From the NCBI GenBank assembly GCA_031372765.1, contig JANMLW010000061.1, forward strand, positions 1-23,256: a stretch of DNA of 23,256 nucleotides. Direction: 5' to 3'. Position 1 is the stretch's first letter. Every line of letters begins with the position of its first letter. Shown piece after piece: positions 1 through 7,795 of the stretch. The translations under genes and the position numbers were made by a program. Origin of the DNA: JADCCX01 sp031372765. Lineage in GTDB: Bacteria > Pseudomonadota > Alphaproteobacteria > Rhizobiales > Beijerinckiaceae. The notes beneath the pieces were generated by a model. It worked only from the letters and a program-made list of their open reading frames with translations, made no database searches and had not been told where the DNA came from.

Positions 1-64
1 CGGCTGCAAAAACCGAAAGACAGAATGTGCGATAGATATTGTGTTCAAGGCTGTTTTTCCCCTT

Positions 65-440
65 TTAACTACGCCGCTCCACCATGCTGAAAAGTGTTTT
101 GCAGGTTGCTTCATCAGCTGGAAAAAAAGCCTCAATAGCGAGTCGGACAAGGCAATATCAACGGGTGTATCAAACACTGTGATTGTCGAGAAAATCGACA
201 ATTGACCAAATGGAGTGCTTGGCTGCAACGGAACCAGGACGCCTGTGAAGTTATTGCGCGTATGTTGAGATGATTGCTCGGGCAGCACAGGCAAGGCCAT
301 GAGTTCGACCATCAAGGTCTGCAACCCCTCATCACCGGAGCGGTCAATTTGCTGTTTAAGACGGTTAATTATGTGACTTAGCCATTCGGGCAGATTGCAA
401 ATGTGATCCGCCAGTCCTCCGGGTGAAAGACTGAGGCGCG
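65..440 (-). pseudogene. Remnant of an MmyB-type HTH regulator (C-terminal ligand-binding part), frameshifted
   Basis: Read on the minus strand from about 440 downward, the sequence encodes a piece resembling the C-terminal ligand-binding domain of MmyB-like XRE regulators. It starts near RLSLSPGGLADHI and continues through an EWLSHIINRLKQQI helix, then a GQLSIFSTITVFDTPVDIALS stretch (read in two parts, before and after STIT). The frame then shifts by one base near 143. In the next frame it continues as LAIEAFFPADEAT, the family's typical ending, and stops at 65-67. One missing base (GAACTC reduced to GACTC) explains the break. The N-terminal HTH half is absent, and the piece ends where a dihydroorotase-like tail begins on the other strand. 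The family call rests on the remembered consensus (STITTFGTP...FFPADEAT). A sequencing error could mimic the frameshift, but not the missing N-terminus. Confidence 0.6.
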
Positions 441-500
441 AAACTGAGCGGCCGCGTGCATGCCACGATTGTCGGCGGCAAGGTGGTGTTTGAGGGCTGA
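435..500 (+). pseudogene. C-terminal tail of a dihydroorotase/hydantoinase-like amidohydrolase
   Basis: The plus-strand frame ending in TGA at 498-500 reads AKLSGRVHATIVGGKVVFEG. This closely resembles the last beta strands of dihydroorotase, allantoinase and hydantoinase-type cyclic amidohydrolases (pattern GRV-ATIVGG-VVFEG). An in-frame stop at 432-434 and unrelated sequence upstream show that the catalytic barrel is missing. Only about 20 codons survive, so the exact enzyme cannot be named. It lies tail to tail with the GlxA-type regulator that ends at 509. Confidence 0.5.
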
Positions 501-508
501 ACCGGTTT

Positions 509-1516
509 TCAACCCGTTTGCAGCGCGTCTCCGCCGAACCGCTCGCGCCAGACTTTCGGGCTGATGCTGGCGCGTTTGCGAAAATGGTGACGCATGGCTT
601 CCGCCGAACCAAAACCTGACAATTCAGCCACATCATCCATAGGCAGATTTCGTCCGGTCTCCATAAGCGATTGTGCCCGCTCGATCCGGGTCTGAATGAT
701 GTATTCGCCGGGAGCATGGCCCGTGGTTTGCTCAAAGCGGCGCTGAAACGTCCGGGTGCTCATGCCCGCACGCCTCGACAATGCCGCAACCGACAGATCG
801 GCTGCGGGATTTTGTCCTTTCCAGTCAAGCAAAGCGCCAAGTCTTGCGCCCTCACGCGGTTTTGGCACGGGGCGGGGGATGAACTGCGCCTGGCCGCCAT
901 CCCGATGAGGGGGAACGACCAATCGACGTGCAACGGTGTTGGCTGCTTGTGCGCCAAAATCGCGCCGCACGATGTGCAGGCAAAGATCAATCCCTGCTGC
1001 ACTTCCCGCCGCCGTCAGGATCTGCCCGCTATCAACGTACAGGACGTCCGGCTCCACCGTGATGTCGGGATGCCGTTCGGACAGCGCGGCGGTGTAGCGC
1101 CAATGGGTTGTTGCACGGTTGCCGGAAAGAAAGTCGCCGGCTGCGAGGACGAACACACCCGAACAGAGTGATGCAAGCCTTGCGCCGCGCCTGTGAGCGA
1201 TCCGCAATGCCTGCAACAAAGGTTTCGGGACGGGCGCATCAATCCCCCGCCAGCCGGGAATGATGATCAGATCGGCCTGTTCCAGCAGCTCCAGTCCGCC
1301 ATCGCCGACTATCTGCAGGCCTCCTGCCGCTGTCAGCGGCCCCTGCTCGATGCATGCAACCTTGAAGCGATACCAGGATGGTCCCATTTCCGGGCGTTCC
1401 AATCCGAACACTTCATGGGCCACCCCAAACTCGAAGGTGCAGAGCTGGTCATAGGCCAGGGCGACCACAAGCGGCGCGGATGTCAACTGTTGTCTGTCAC
1501 GTTCAAGTTTTGGCAT
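509..1516 (-). CDS. ftrA: GlxA-family transcriptional regulator (FtrA-like), DJ-1/PfpI domain plus AraC HTH
   Basis: This 335-aa protein is a cytoplasmic DNA-binding regulator. Residues ~15-205 form a DJ-1/PfpI (GATase1-like) sensor domain with the nucleophile-elbow motif ASLCSGVFVLA (Cys118) and the family's ATTHW segment at 135-139. Residues ~225-330 form a double helix-turn-helix AraC domain (LSRRAGMSTRTFQRRF, then VAELSGFGSAEAMRHHFRKR). Length and domain order match the GlxA/FtrA subfamily, whose sensor domain is usually non-enzymatic. The ATG at 1514-1516 faces a rhodanese gene across an 83-nt divergent promoter that holds an inverted repeat. I infer local control of the rhodanese-molybdoenzyme pair, and perhaps of its own gene. 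The inducer is unknown. The symbol reflects subfamily resemblance only. Confidence 0.85.
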   Translation of the reverse strand: MPKLERDRQQLTSAPLVVALAYDQLCTFEFGVAHEVFGLERPEMGPSWYRFKVACIEQGPLTAAGGLQIVGDGGLELLEQADLIIIPGWRGIDAPVPKPLLQALRIAHRRGARLASLCSGVFVLAAGDFLSGNRATTHWRYTAALSERHPDITVEPDVLYVDSGQILTAAGSAAGIDLCLHIVRRDFGAQAANTVARRLVVPPHRDGGQAQFIPRPVPKPREGARLGALLDWKGQNPAADLSVAALSRRAGMSTRTFQRRFEQTTGHAPGEYIIQTRIERAQSLMETGRNLPMDDVAELSGFGSAEAMRHHFRKRASISPKVWRERFGGDALQTG

Positions 1517-1599
1517 GATCTATACGATATATGGCAATCCTGCCAATTTCAATTGTGGAGCTTCGGTGTCATTTTCAGATTCTGATCTGGAGAAACGTT
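1517..1599. promoter_or_regulatory. Divergent promoter region with inverted repeat (candidate FtrA-like operator)
   Basis: The 83 nt between the two divergent start codons contain the perfect inverted repeat TGGCA-atcc-TGCCA at 1532-1545. A further TGGCA at 1511-1515 overlaps the regulator's start codon, and the AT-rich TATACGATATAT lies between them. Placement between a GlxA-type regulator and its divergent neighbour fits an operator. No convincing -35/-10 pair stands out. Confidence 0.4.
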
Positions 1600-2001
1600 A
1601 TGAACAGCAATGTAACCGTCACGCCATTTGCGGCCTCTGCGGAAGTCGCAGCTCACTACAGTCGCCGCCTGTCGTTTGAAACTGATTGCTGGGATGTCCA
1701 TGACGCCATGAGCCGCAGCGTTGTTGATTTCGTGCTGCTGGATGTGCGTGGACCTGCACTTTTTGCCCAATCCCATATTCCTGATGCAATAAACTTGCCT
1801 CATGGAAAGATGACCGAGCGCAAGATGGCTGAATGGCCGGAAGGCACATTGTTCGTGGTCTATTGTGCCGGTCCCCATTGCAACGGCACCGACAAGGCCG
1901 CGCTGCGGCTGGCGCTGTTGAACCGCCCTGTGAAGGTGATGATCGGCGGGATAACGGGCTGGGCAGACGAGGGGTTTGCTTTTACCTCTCTTTCCCTTTG
2001 A
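1600..2001 (+). CDS. Rhodanese-like sulfurtransferase, single domain
   Basis: This 133-aa single-domain rhodanese transfers sulfane sulfur through a cysteine persulfide. The CDC25-type fold is recognisable from FVLLDVRGPALFAQSHIPDAINLP (residues ~44-67 in two pieces: strand plus cysteine-free loop, then the HIPDA motif). The active loop is VVYCAGPHCNG, with candidate catalytic Cys89 and a second Cys94; GGITGW follows near the C-terminus. I chose ATG 1600 because GGAG lies 7-10 nt upstream. An in-frame ATG at 1531 would add 23 residues encoded by promoter DNA. There is no signal peptide, so it should be cytoplasmic. It is probably co-transcribed with the molybdopterin oxidoreductase 24 nt downstream. 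A role in supplying sulfur to that enzyme or its cofactor is inference. Confidence 0.85.
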   Translation: MNSNVTVTPFAASAEVAAHYSRRLSFETDCWDVHDAMSRSVVDFVLLDVRGPALFAQSHIPDAINLPHGKMTERKMAEWPEGTLFVVYCAGPHCNGTDKAALRLALLNRPVKVMIGGITGWADEGFAFTSLSL

Positions 2002-2025
2002 GGTAACCCGCGTCATAGTCGTCAC

Positions 2026-4149
2026 ATGAACGCGCCCGTCCTGCCTCAGTCTTTCCGCACCACCACCCATCCCTCCGTCTGTCCGCACGACTGCCCGTCG
2101 GCCTGTGCGCTGGATGTCGAGGTCCGCGAAGACATTGCTACAGGCGTAAAAACCATCTCCCGTGTGCGCGGGTCCGAGGACAACAGCTACACAGCAGGCG
2201 TAATCTGCGCCAAGGTGGCGCGCTACGGCGAGCGGGTGCATCATCCAGATCGCTTGATGTACCCCATGAAGCGGACCGGTCCCAAAGGCTCAGGCGCATT
2301 CACGCGCATTTCATGGGATGAAGCGCTGGATACGGTGGCAGCGGCCATGCTGAAAGCCGAGGCGGACTTCGGCGCACAAAGTGTCTGGCCCTACTATTAC
2401 GCGGGCACCATGGGCCGCGTGATGCGTGACGGCATCAACCGCTTGCGCCACACCAAGAAGTATTCCGGTTTTTACCAGACAATCTGCATCAACACCGCCT
2501 GGGGCGGCTTCATGGCTGGCACTGGCAAGCTCGCGGGCGTTGATCCGCGTGAGATGGCCAAGAGCGATTGCGTCGTGATCTGGGGCACCAATGCCGTGGC
2601 AACACAGGTCAATGTGATGACCCACGCCATCCGCGCCCGTAAAGAGCGCGGGGCGAAGATCGTCGCCATCGACATCTACATGAATGACACCATGAAACAG
2701 GCCGATATGGCATTGCTGTTGAAGCCTGGATCAGATGGCGCACTGGCCTGCGCTGTGATGCACGTGTTGTTCCGCGATGGTTTGGCTGACCGGGACTATA
2801 TGGCAAAGTACACCGATTGCCCCGATGAACTGGAAGCACATCTCGCTACACGCACGCCAGAATGGGCGGCGGAAATCACAGGTCTCACCGTTGCCGAGAT
2901 TGAGGCCTTCGCGCATCTCGTTGGCAGGACGAAAAAGACCTATTTCCGTCTTGGCTATGGCTTCTCGCGCCAGCGTAACGGTGCGAGCAACATGCATGCG
3001 GCCTTGTGTATTTCGGCAGTCACTGGTTGCTGGCAACATGAGGGTGGCGGCGCTTTTCACAACAATGGCGGGATTTATCATCTGCATACCGGCTTGATCG
3101 AAGGGCTGGATGTCCTTGATCCAACGGTGCGCAAACTGGAGCAGTCTGCCATCGGGCGCATCCTCACAGGTGATGCTTTTGCACTCAGAAACGGCCCGCC
3201 GATCAAGGCGATCCTGATCCAGAACACCAATCCTGTCAGTGTTTGCCCCGAACAGACACTGGTGAAACAGGGCTTTGCCCGAGAAGACCTCTTTGTGGCG
3301 GTGCATGAGCAGTTCATGACCGAGACAGCGAAGTATGCTGACATCCTGATGCCTGCCACGATGTTTATGGAGCACGATGATTTTTATACCGGTGGTGGTC
3401 ACATGCACATCATGATGGGCGGCAAGATGATCGAACCACCCGGTGAATGCCGTAACAACCACGATGTCATCGCGGCGATTGCCGAACGCGTGGGGGCGCA
3501 GCACCGCGGTTTTGGCATGACGCCCAAAGCAATCATTGATGAAACCTTACAGAAATCCGGCTGGGGCACCTTGGGAGAGCTTGAAGCGAACAAGTGGATT
3601 GAATGTCAGCCTTCGTTTGATACGGCGCATTATATCAATGGCTTTGCCTACCGGGATGGCAAATTTCGCTTCAAGCCGGATTGGCAGAAGGTGCCTTATT
3701 CTAAAGATGGCATGATGGGGCCTTGGCAGGATATGCCGACATTGCCTGATCATTGGGCGGTGAACGAATTGCCTGACAAGGGGCATCCGTTTCGGTTGGC
3801 AACCTCTCCGTCCCGCAGCTACCTGAACTCCAGCTTCACCGAAACGCCGGGATCGCAAAAACGTGAGGGCGTGCCGTCTCTGATGATGCATCCCGATGAT
3901 GTGCAGAGTCTCGGGCTTGCTGATGGCAACGAGGTGATGGTTGGTTCCCCAAGGGGAGAAACCGTGCTTGCCGTAAGGGCGTTTCCAGGGGTGCAGCGAG
4001 GCGTGGTTGTTGCCGAGGGCATTCACCCCAATGCCACGCACAAGGGCGGCAAGGGCATCAATACATTGACGGATGCCTCGCAGGTTGCACCCTTTGGCGG
4101 TGCGCCCTTTCATGACAACAAGGTGTGGATCAAGGCTATCTCGGGCTGA
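2026..4149 (+). CDS. Molybdopterin-dependent oxidoreductase, DMSO-reductase superfamily, one 4Fe-4S cluster (MopB_3-like)
   Basis: This 707-aa enzyme should bind a bis-pterin molybdenum (or tungsten) cofactor and one 4Fe-4S cluster. The N-terminal cluster motif is Cys19-x3-Cys23-x3-Cys27 (VCPHDCPSAC) with the fourth ligand Cys61 (VICAKVARY). Pterin-binding segments follow: SWDEALD (~96-102), YYAGTMGR, IWGTNAVATQ (~185-194) and LKPGSDGALA. The C-terminal MopB_CT beta-barrel spans ~595-705 (ATSPSRSYLNSSF, then GIHPNATHKGG). No twin-arginine leader is present, so a cytoplasmic enzyme is expected. No obvious Ser, Cys or Sec ligand follows Cys154 at the usual place. The layout matches the poorly characterised MopB_3 group and the substrate is unknown. 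No electron-transfer or membrane-anchor subunit is adjacent. The best upstream Shine-Dalgarno-like sequence overlaps the rhodanese stop and is distant. Confidence 0.85.
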   Translation: MNAPVLPQSFRTTTHPSVCPHDCPSACALDVEVREDIATGVKTISRVRGSEDNSYTAGVICAKVARYGERVHHPDRLMYPMKRTGPKGSGAFTRISWDEALDTVAAAMLKAEADFGAQSVWPYYYAGTMGRVMRDGINRLRHTKKYSGFYQTICINTAWGGFMAGTGKLAGVDPREMAKSDCVVIWGTNAVATQVNVMTHAIRARKERGAKIVAIDIYMNDTMKQADMALLLKPGSDGALACAVMHVLFRDGLADRDYMAKYTDCPDELEAHLATRTPEWAAEITGLTVAEIEAFAHLVGRTKKTYFRLGYGFSRQRNGASNMHAALCISAVTGCWQHEGGGAFHNNGGIYHLHTGLIEGLDVLDPTVRKLEQSAIGRILTGDAFALRNGPPIKAILIQNTNPVSVCPEQTLVKQGFAREDLFVAVHEQFMTETAKYADILMPATMFMEHDDFYTGGGHMHIMMGGKMIEPPGECRNNHDVIAAIAERVGAQHRGFGMTPKAIIDETLQKSGWGTLGELEANKWIECQPSFDTAHYINGFAYRDGKFRFKPDWQKVPYSKDGMMGPWQDMPTLPDHWAVNELPDKGHPFRLATSPSRSYLNSSFTETPGSQKREGVPSLMMHPDDVQSLGLADGNEVMVGSPRGETVLAVRAFPGVQRGVVVAEGIHPNATHKGGKGINTLTDASQVAPFGGAPFHDNKVWIKAISG

Positions 4150-4190
4150 GGGCGCTTTACATTCCTGTGCCTATCCTTACCCATTGCATT

Positions 4191-5732
4191 GTGAACGCCA
4201 ATCAATCCCGTCCCCCGCTTGTGACACTTGACGGAATCGTCAAAAGGTTTGGCACTTTTGTGGCCAATGACAAGGTTTCGCTGACAGTTCAGCCGCAGCA
4301 GATTCATGCGCTTCTGGGCGAGAATGGCGCGGGCAAATCCACCCTGGTCAAAATCCTATTTGGCCTGATGCAGCCCGACGCAGGCGAAATTTGCTGGCAG
4401 GGTCAGCCCGTGCGTATGACCAATCCGGAGGCGGCCCGCAAATTGGGCATTGCCATGGTGTTCCAGCACTTCTCGTTGTTTGAGAACATGACAGTGCTCG
4501 AAAACATCGCGCTGGGCCTTCCCTGTGCCAAGGCGGACGCGGCACTGGCCGCTGAGGCGAAAGCACTGGCGCAGCGCTACGGTCTGGCAATCGTGCTTGA
4601 TGCACCTGTATGGAGTCTCTCGGCGGGAGAACGGCAACGCATCGAGATCATTCGCTGCCTTCTGCAAAAGCCGAAGCTGCTTGTGCTGGATGAGCCAACC
4701 TCGGTGCTGACACCACAGGAGGCAGAAGGTTTGTTCCGGACTCTGGAGCGCTTGGTGGAGGATGGCGCAAGCGTCCTTTTCATCAGCCACAAACTTGATG
4801 AAGTGCGGCGCCTCTGTTCGGCGGCCACAATCCTGCGGGGGGGGAAGTTAATTGCAACCGCTGATCCGCGTCTCGAAACGGTGCAGAGTCTGGCGGCATT
4901 GATGGTTGGCAGTGATGTCGAGGAAGTGCGGCGATCCCCACATCAGGGCGAGACCTCAAAGTCTGTAATGACTGTCAGCAACCTTGATGTAAAACCGGAT
5001 GATGTGCACGGCGTGCCGCTTAGAAACATAGACTTGCAATTGGATGCGGGCGAGATCGTCGCTATTGCAGGCGTTGCGGGTGCTGGCCAGAAAGAACTGT
5101 TCGCGGCACTGTCAGGTGAAGAAGGGCAGGTCACAGCGGGTCGTATCATGCTGCTGGATTCTGATATCACCCGGACCTCCATCTCGCAGCGCCGAAAAGC
5201 AGGCGCGGCATTTGTGCCGGAAGAGCGCCTCGGGCAGGCAACACTGCCACGTGCTTCGCTTCAGGATAATCTGGTTTTGAATCTGCCACATGGTGAATCC
5301 GCTCCACGATGGGGCATTCTGCAAAGCGGGCATCTCGCCTTGATGCTCAAACGCGTTATCCAGATATTTGATGTGCGTGCCAGCGCTGAGAACCCTGAGG
5401 CGAGACGTCTTTCAGGCGGCAATCTCCAGAAATATGTCATCGGGCGGGAAATCCTGCGCCAGCCACGCCTGCTCATTGTCAACCAGCCGACATGGGGCGT
5501 AGATGCCGCTGCCACCCAGCACATCCGCAAGGCCCTTATGGATTTGGCCGCTGCCGGTGCAGCCGTGCTTGTCATTTCGCAGGACCTTGATGAGGTGTTC
5601 CAGATCGCGGATCGCATCGCTGTGATGCATGACGGCAAATTGACCACCGTTCGGGCCGCCTCTGCGGTGACGCGCGAGGAGATTGGCCTGTTGATGACAA
5701 CCGGGCGGGAAGGAGAGCGCCATGCGGCTTGA
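4191..5732 (+). CDS. ABC transporter ATP-binding protein, two nucleotide-binding domains (BMP/nucleoside importer)
   Basis: This 513-aa fused ATPase powers the importer made by the next three genes. Domain 1 is intact: Walker A GENGAGKS (43-50), Q-loop Gln92 (VFQHF), signature LSAGE (143-147) and Walker B LLVLDE (163-168). Domain 2 is degenerate, as usual for sugar/nucleoside-type ATPases: GVAGAGQKE replaces a true P-loop, the signature LSGGN is kept, and Walker B reads LLIVNQPTWGVD with Asn and Gln for Asp and Glu. I chose GTG 4191 because family similarity begins just after it. The longer GTG at 4125 lies inside the preceding gene. An eight-G tract at 4837-4844 encodes Arg-Gly-Gly. The relatives are the YufO-type ATPases of Bmp-family systems. 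The stop overlaps the next start by 11 nt. Confidence 0.9.
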   Translation: MNANQSRPPLVTLDGIVKRFGTFVANDKVSLTVQPQQIHALLGENGAGKSTLVKILFGLMQPDAGEICWQGQPVRMTNPEAARKLGIAMVFQHFSLFENMTVLENIALGLPCAKADAALAAEAKALAQRYGLAIVLDAPVWSLSAGERQRIEIIRCLLQKPKLLVLDEPTSVLTPQEAEGLFRTLERLVEDGASVLFISHKLDEVRRLCSAATILRGGKLIATADPRLETVQSLAALMVGSDVEEVRRSPHQGETSKSVMTVSNLDVKPDDVHGVPLRNIDLQLDAGEIVAIAGVAGAGQKELFAALSGEEGQVTAGRIMLLDSDITRTSISQRRKAGAAFVPEERLGQATLPRASLQDNLVLNLPHGESAPRWGILQSGHLALMLKRVIQIFDVRASAENPEARRLSGGNLQKYVIGREILRQPRLLIVNQPTWGVDAAATQHIRKALMDLAAAGAAVLVISQDLDEVFQIADRIAVMHDGKLTTVRAASAVTREEIGLLMTTGREGERHAA

Positions 5733-6780
5733 ACTCGCCCCGCGTGAGAATGTCTCCGCTTTGCGCGAAATGCTGACCCCCGTTGTGGCGTTTGGACTTG
5801 CACTGCTGATCGGCGGTATCGTCATCTGGCTGATGGGAAAGTCCCCTGTCAAAGCCTTTGATGTCTATGTGGTGCAACCCTTGACACAGGGCTGGGCACT
5901 TCAGGAAATACTGTTGAAGGCCACGCCGCTGCTGCTGATCGCTGTCGGCTTGAGCTTTTGTTACCGGGCTGATCGCTGGAACATCGGGGCCGAGGGACAA
6001 TTCGTTCTTGGTGGCATATGCGGTGGCGGTGTCGCTATTGCCACCCACGGCATGGGCGCATGGTGGATATTGCCGCTCATGTTGCTGTCTGGAATGCTGG
6101 GCGGCATGCTGTACGCGGCCATACCAGCCTCCTTGCGCAATCGCCTAGGTGTCAGCGAGATCCTCACCAGCCTGATGCTGGTTTATGTGGCGCAACTGCT
6201 GCTTGATTATCTGGTGCGTGGCCCGTGGAGAGACCCCAAGGCTTTTAACCTGCCCCAAACGGTCAATTTTGACCCTGCGGCGACATTGCCCGTCTTGTTT
6301 TCGGGCGGACGAGTACACTGGGGCCTGATCTTCGGCTTGCTGGCGGCGGCGATCGCATGGTTTGTCTTGTCCAGAACCCTGTTTGGTTTTGCCGTGCGCG
6401 CCACAGGGGAGGCTCCAAAAGCGGCGCGTTTCGGCGGGTTTGACGAGCGCCGCGTAACGCTGGTCTGCTTTCTGATTTCGGGTGGATTGGCGGGATTAGC
6501 GGGTGTGACGGAGGTCGCGGGACAGATCGGCCAGTTGCAGCCATCGATCTCGCCCGGTTATGGCTTCACCGCCATCATCGTTGCCTTTCTGGGGCGCTTG
6601 TCACCGCCTGCGATTGTCCTTGCCGCTTTTGTTATGGCCATGATCCTGATTGGTGCCGAGAACGCGCAAATCGCCCTGAAGTTGCCGCTTGATCTTGCCC
6701 GCGTCTTTCAGGGCTTGCTGCTTTTCTGCCTGTTGGGTGGCGAGGCCTTGACGCGCTATCGCCTGAACTGGGGGAGATGA
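5722..6780 (+). CDS. ABC transporter permease 1 (BMP/nucleoside type, YufP-like)
   Basis: This 352-aa integral inner-membrane permease belongs to the BPD_transp_2 family (branched-chain amino acid/sugar type). Hydrophobic segments run through almost the whole protein, beginning at VVAFGLALLIGGIVIWLM (~22-39). The region IGAEGQFVLGGICGG (~91-105) and the late PGYGFTAIIVAFLGRLSP segment are typical of the first permease of Bmp-type importers. The ATG lies within the last codons of the ATPase gene and is preceded by GGAGAG, so the two are translationally coupled. It probably forms a heterodimeric channel with the next gene's product. Confidence 0.9.
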   Translation: MRLELAPRENVSALREMLTPVVAFGLALLIGGIVIWLMGKSPVKAFDVYVVQPLTQGWALQEILLKATPLLLIAVGLSFCYRADRWNIGAEGQFVLGGICGGGVAIATHGMGAWWILPLMLLSGMLGGMLYAAIPASLRNRLGVSEILTSLMLVYVAQLLLDYLVRGPWRDPKAFNLPQTVNFDPAATLPVLFSGGRVHWGLIFGLLAAAIAWFVLSRTLFGFAVRATGEAPKAARFGGFDERRVTLVCFLISGGLAGLAGVTEVAGQIGQLQPSISPGYGFTAIIVAFLGRLSPPAIVLAAFVMAMILIGAENAQIALKLPLDLARVFQGLLLFCLLGGEALTRYRLNWGR

Positions 6781-6783
6781 TCC

Positions 6784-7701
6784 ATGCCATTCTGGCTGCT
6801 TGTTCTCCTCACCGTGATCACCGCTGCCACGCCGCTCATGATTGCGGCACTGGGCGAACATGTGGTTGAGCGCTCCGGCGTGCTCAATCTGGGCGTCGAA
6901 GGCATGATGATCATGGGGGCAAGCGTGGCCTTTGTTGTTGCCATCCTTACAGGATCGTCCTTTCTGGCCGTCCTGTCCGGCATTGGCGCTGGCATGATGC
7001 TCTCCGCTTTGTTTGCGTTATTTGCCGTTTGGCTCGCGGCCAATCAGGTGGCGGCTGGGCTCGCGCTCACCATTCTTGGCATTGGTGCCGCAAACCTGAT
7101 CGGTGCCGGTTTCATCGGCATGAAGCGTGATACCATTCCCTCGCTCTGGTTGCCTGTTCTGTCTGATATTCCGATCATCGGGAAACTGCTGTTTGGGCAG
7201 GATCCGTTTGTTTATGCGGCCTTTGCGCTCGCTATCGCCATTGCCTGGTGGCTGAACACCTGTCGCGGTGGTCTCGTCCTGCGGGGTGTAGGCGAGAACC
7301 ATGCTTCGGCCCATGCCATCGGCCATGATGTGCGCTGGATACGCACCTTGGCGATCCTCTTCGGTGGCGCTTGTGCCGGGCTTGCCGGAGCCTACCTGTC
7401 GCTGATCTATACGCCGTTCTGGTCACCGGGCATGACGGCCGGTCGCGGCTGGATCGCCCTGGCTATCGTGGTTTTTGCCGGTGGGCGAATCGGACGTCTG
7501 ATCTTTGGTGCCTATCTCTTTGGCCTGATGAGTGTGCTGCAACTCCATGCGCAGGCGGGCGCTATCGGGTTGCCATCGCAGTTTCTTTCGTCATTGCCTT
7601 ATGTCGCCACCATTCTGGCGCTCGTGTTGCTCGCCTTGCGGGATAGGCGCGGGCAGGGTGCTGTGGGCTCGCTTGGGCAGCCGTTCATTCCGGACCGGTG
7701 A
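6784..7701 (+). CDS. ABC transporter permease 2 (BMP/nucleoside type, YufQ-like)
   Basis: This 305-aa membrane protein of the same permease family is the shorter partner. Recognisable segments are LGEHVVERSGVLNLGVEGMM (~20-39), typical of the second Bmp-type permease, and the RTLAILFGGACAGLAGAYLSL loop/helix (~182-202, cited here as a landmark). The start lies 3 nt after the previous stop, behind the strong ribosome-binding sequence GGGGGAGATGATCC. It completes the transmembrane pair. The substrate cannot be read from sequence; characterised relatives move nucleosides or purines. Confidence 0.9.
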   Translation: MPFWLLVLLTVITAATPLMIAALGEHVVERSGVLNLGVEGMMIMGASVAFVVAILTGSSFLAVLSGIGAGMMLSALFALFAVWLAANQVAAGLALTILGIGAANLIGAGFIGMKRDTIPSLWLPVLSDIPIIGKLLFGQDPFVYAAFALAIAIAWWLNTCRGGLVLRGVGENHASAHAIGHDVRWIRTLAILFGGACAGLAGAYLSLIYTPFWSPGMTAGRGWIALAIVVFAGGRIGRLIFGAYLFGLMSVLQLHAQAGAIGLPSQFLSSLPYVATILALVLLALRDRRGQGAVGSLGQPFIPDR

Positions 7702-7795
7702 CGCATTTTCGGTGCATTGCTTGCTCACCGCATTGACAGGAAAGAGGCGGCATGAAAACTGCATCTTGAGACGTCACATATTCAGGGAGAAGACC

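Noticed and set aside
671..1171. A 166-codon plus-strand frame opposite the GlxA-type regulator
   Set aside because: It is a shadow of the regulator; composition is rich in Cys, Arg and Pro and it has no recognisable motif or ribosome-binding site.
1549..2244. A 231-codon minus-strand frame across the rhodanese and the start of the molybdoenzyme
   Set aside because: It overlaps two well-supported genes on the other strand and shows no family features.
2731..3504. A 257-codon minus-strand frame inside the molybdoenzyme gene
   Set aside because: It is the antisense of a conserved coding region and shows no domain features.
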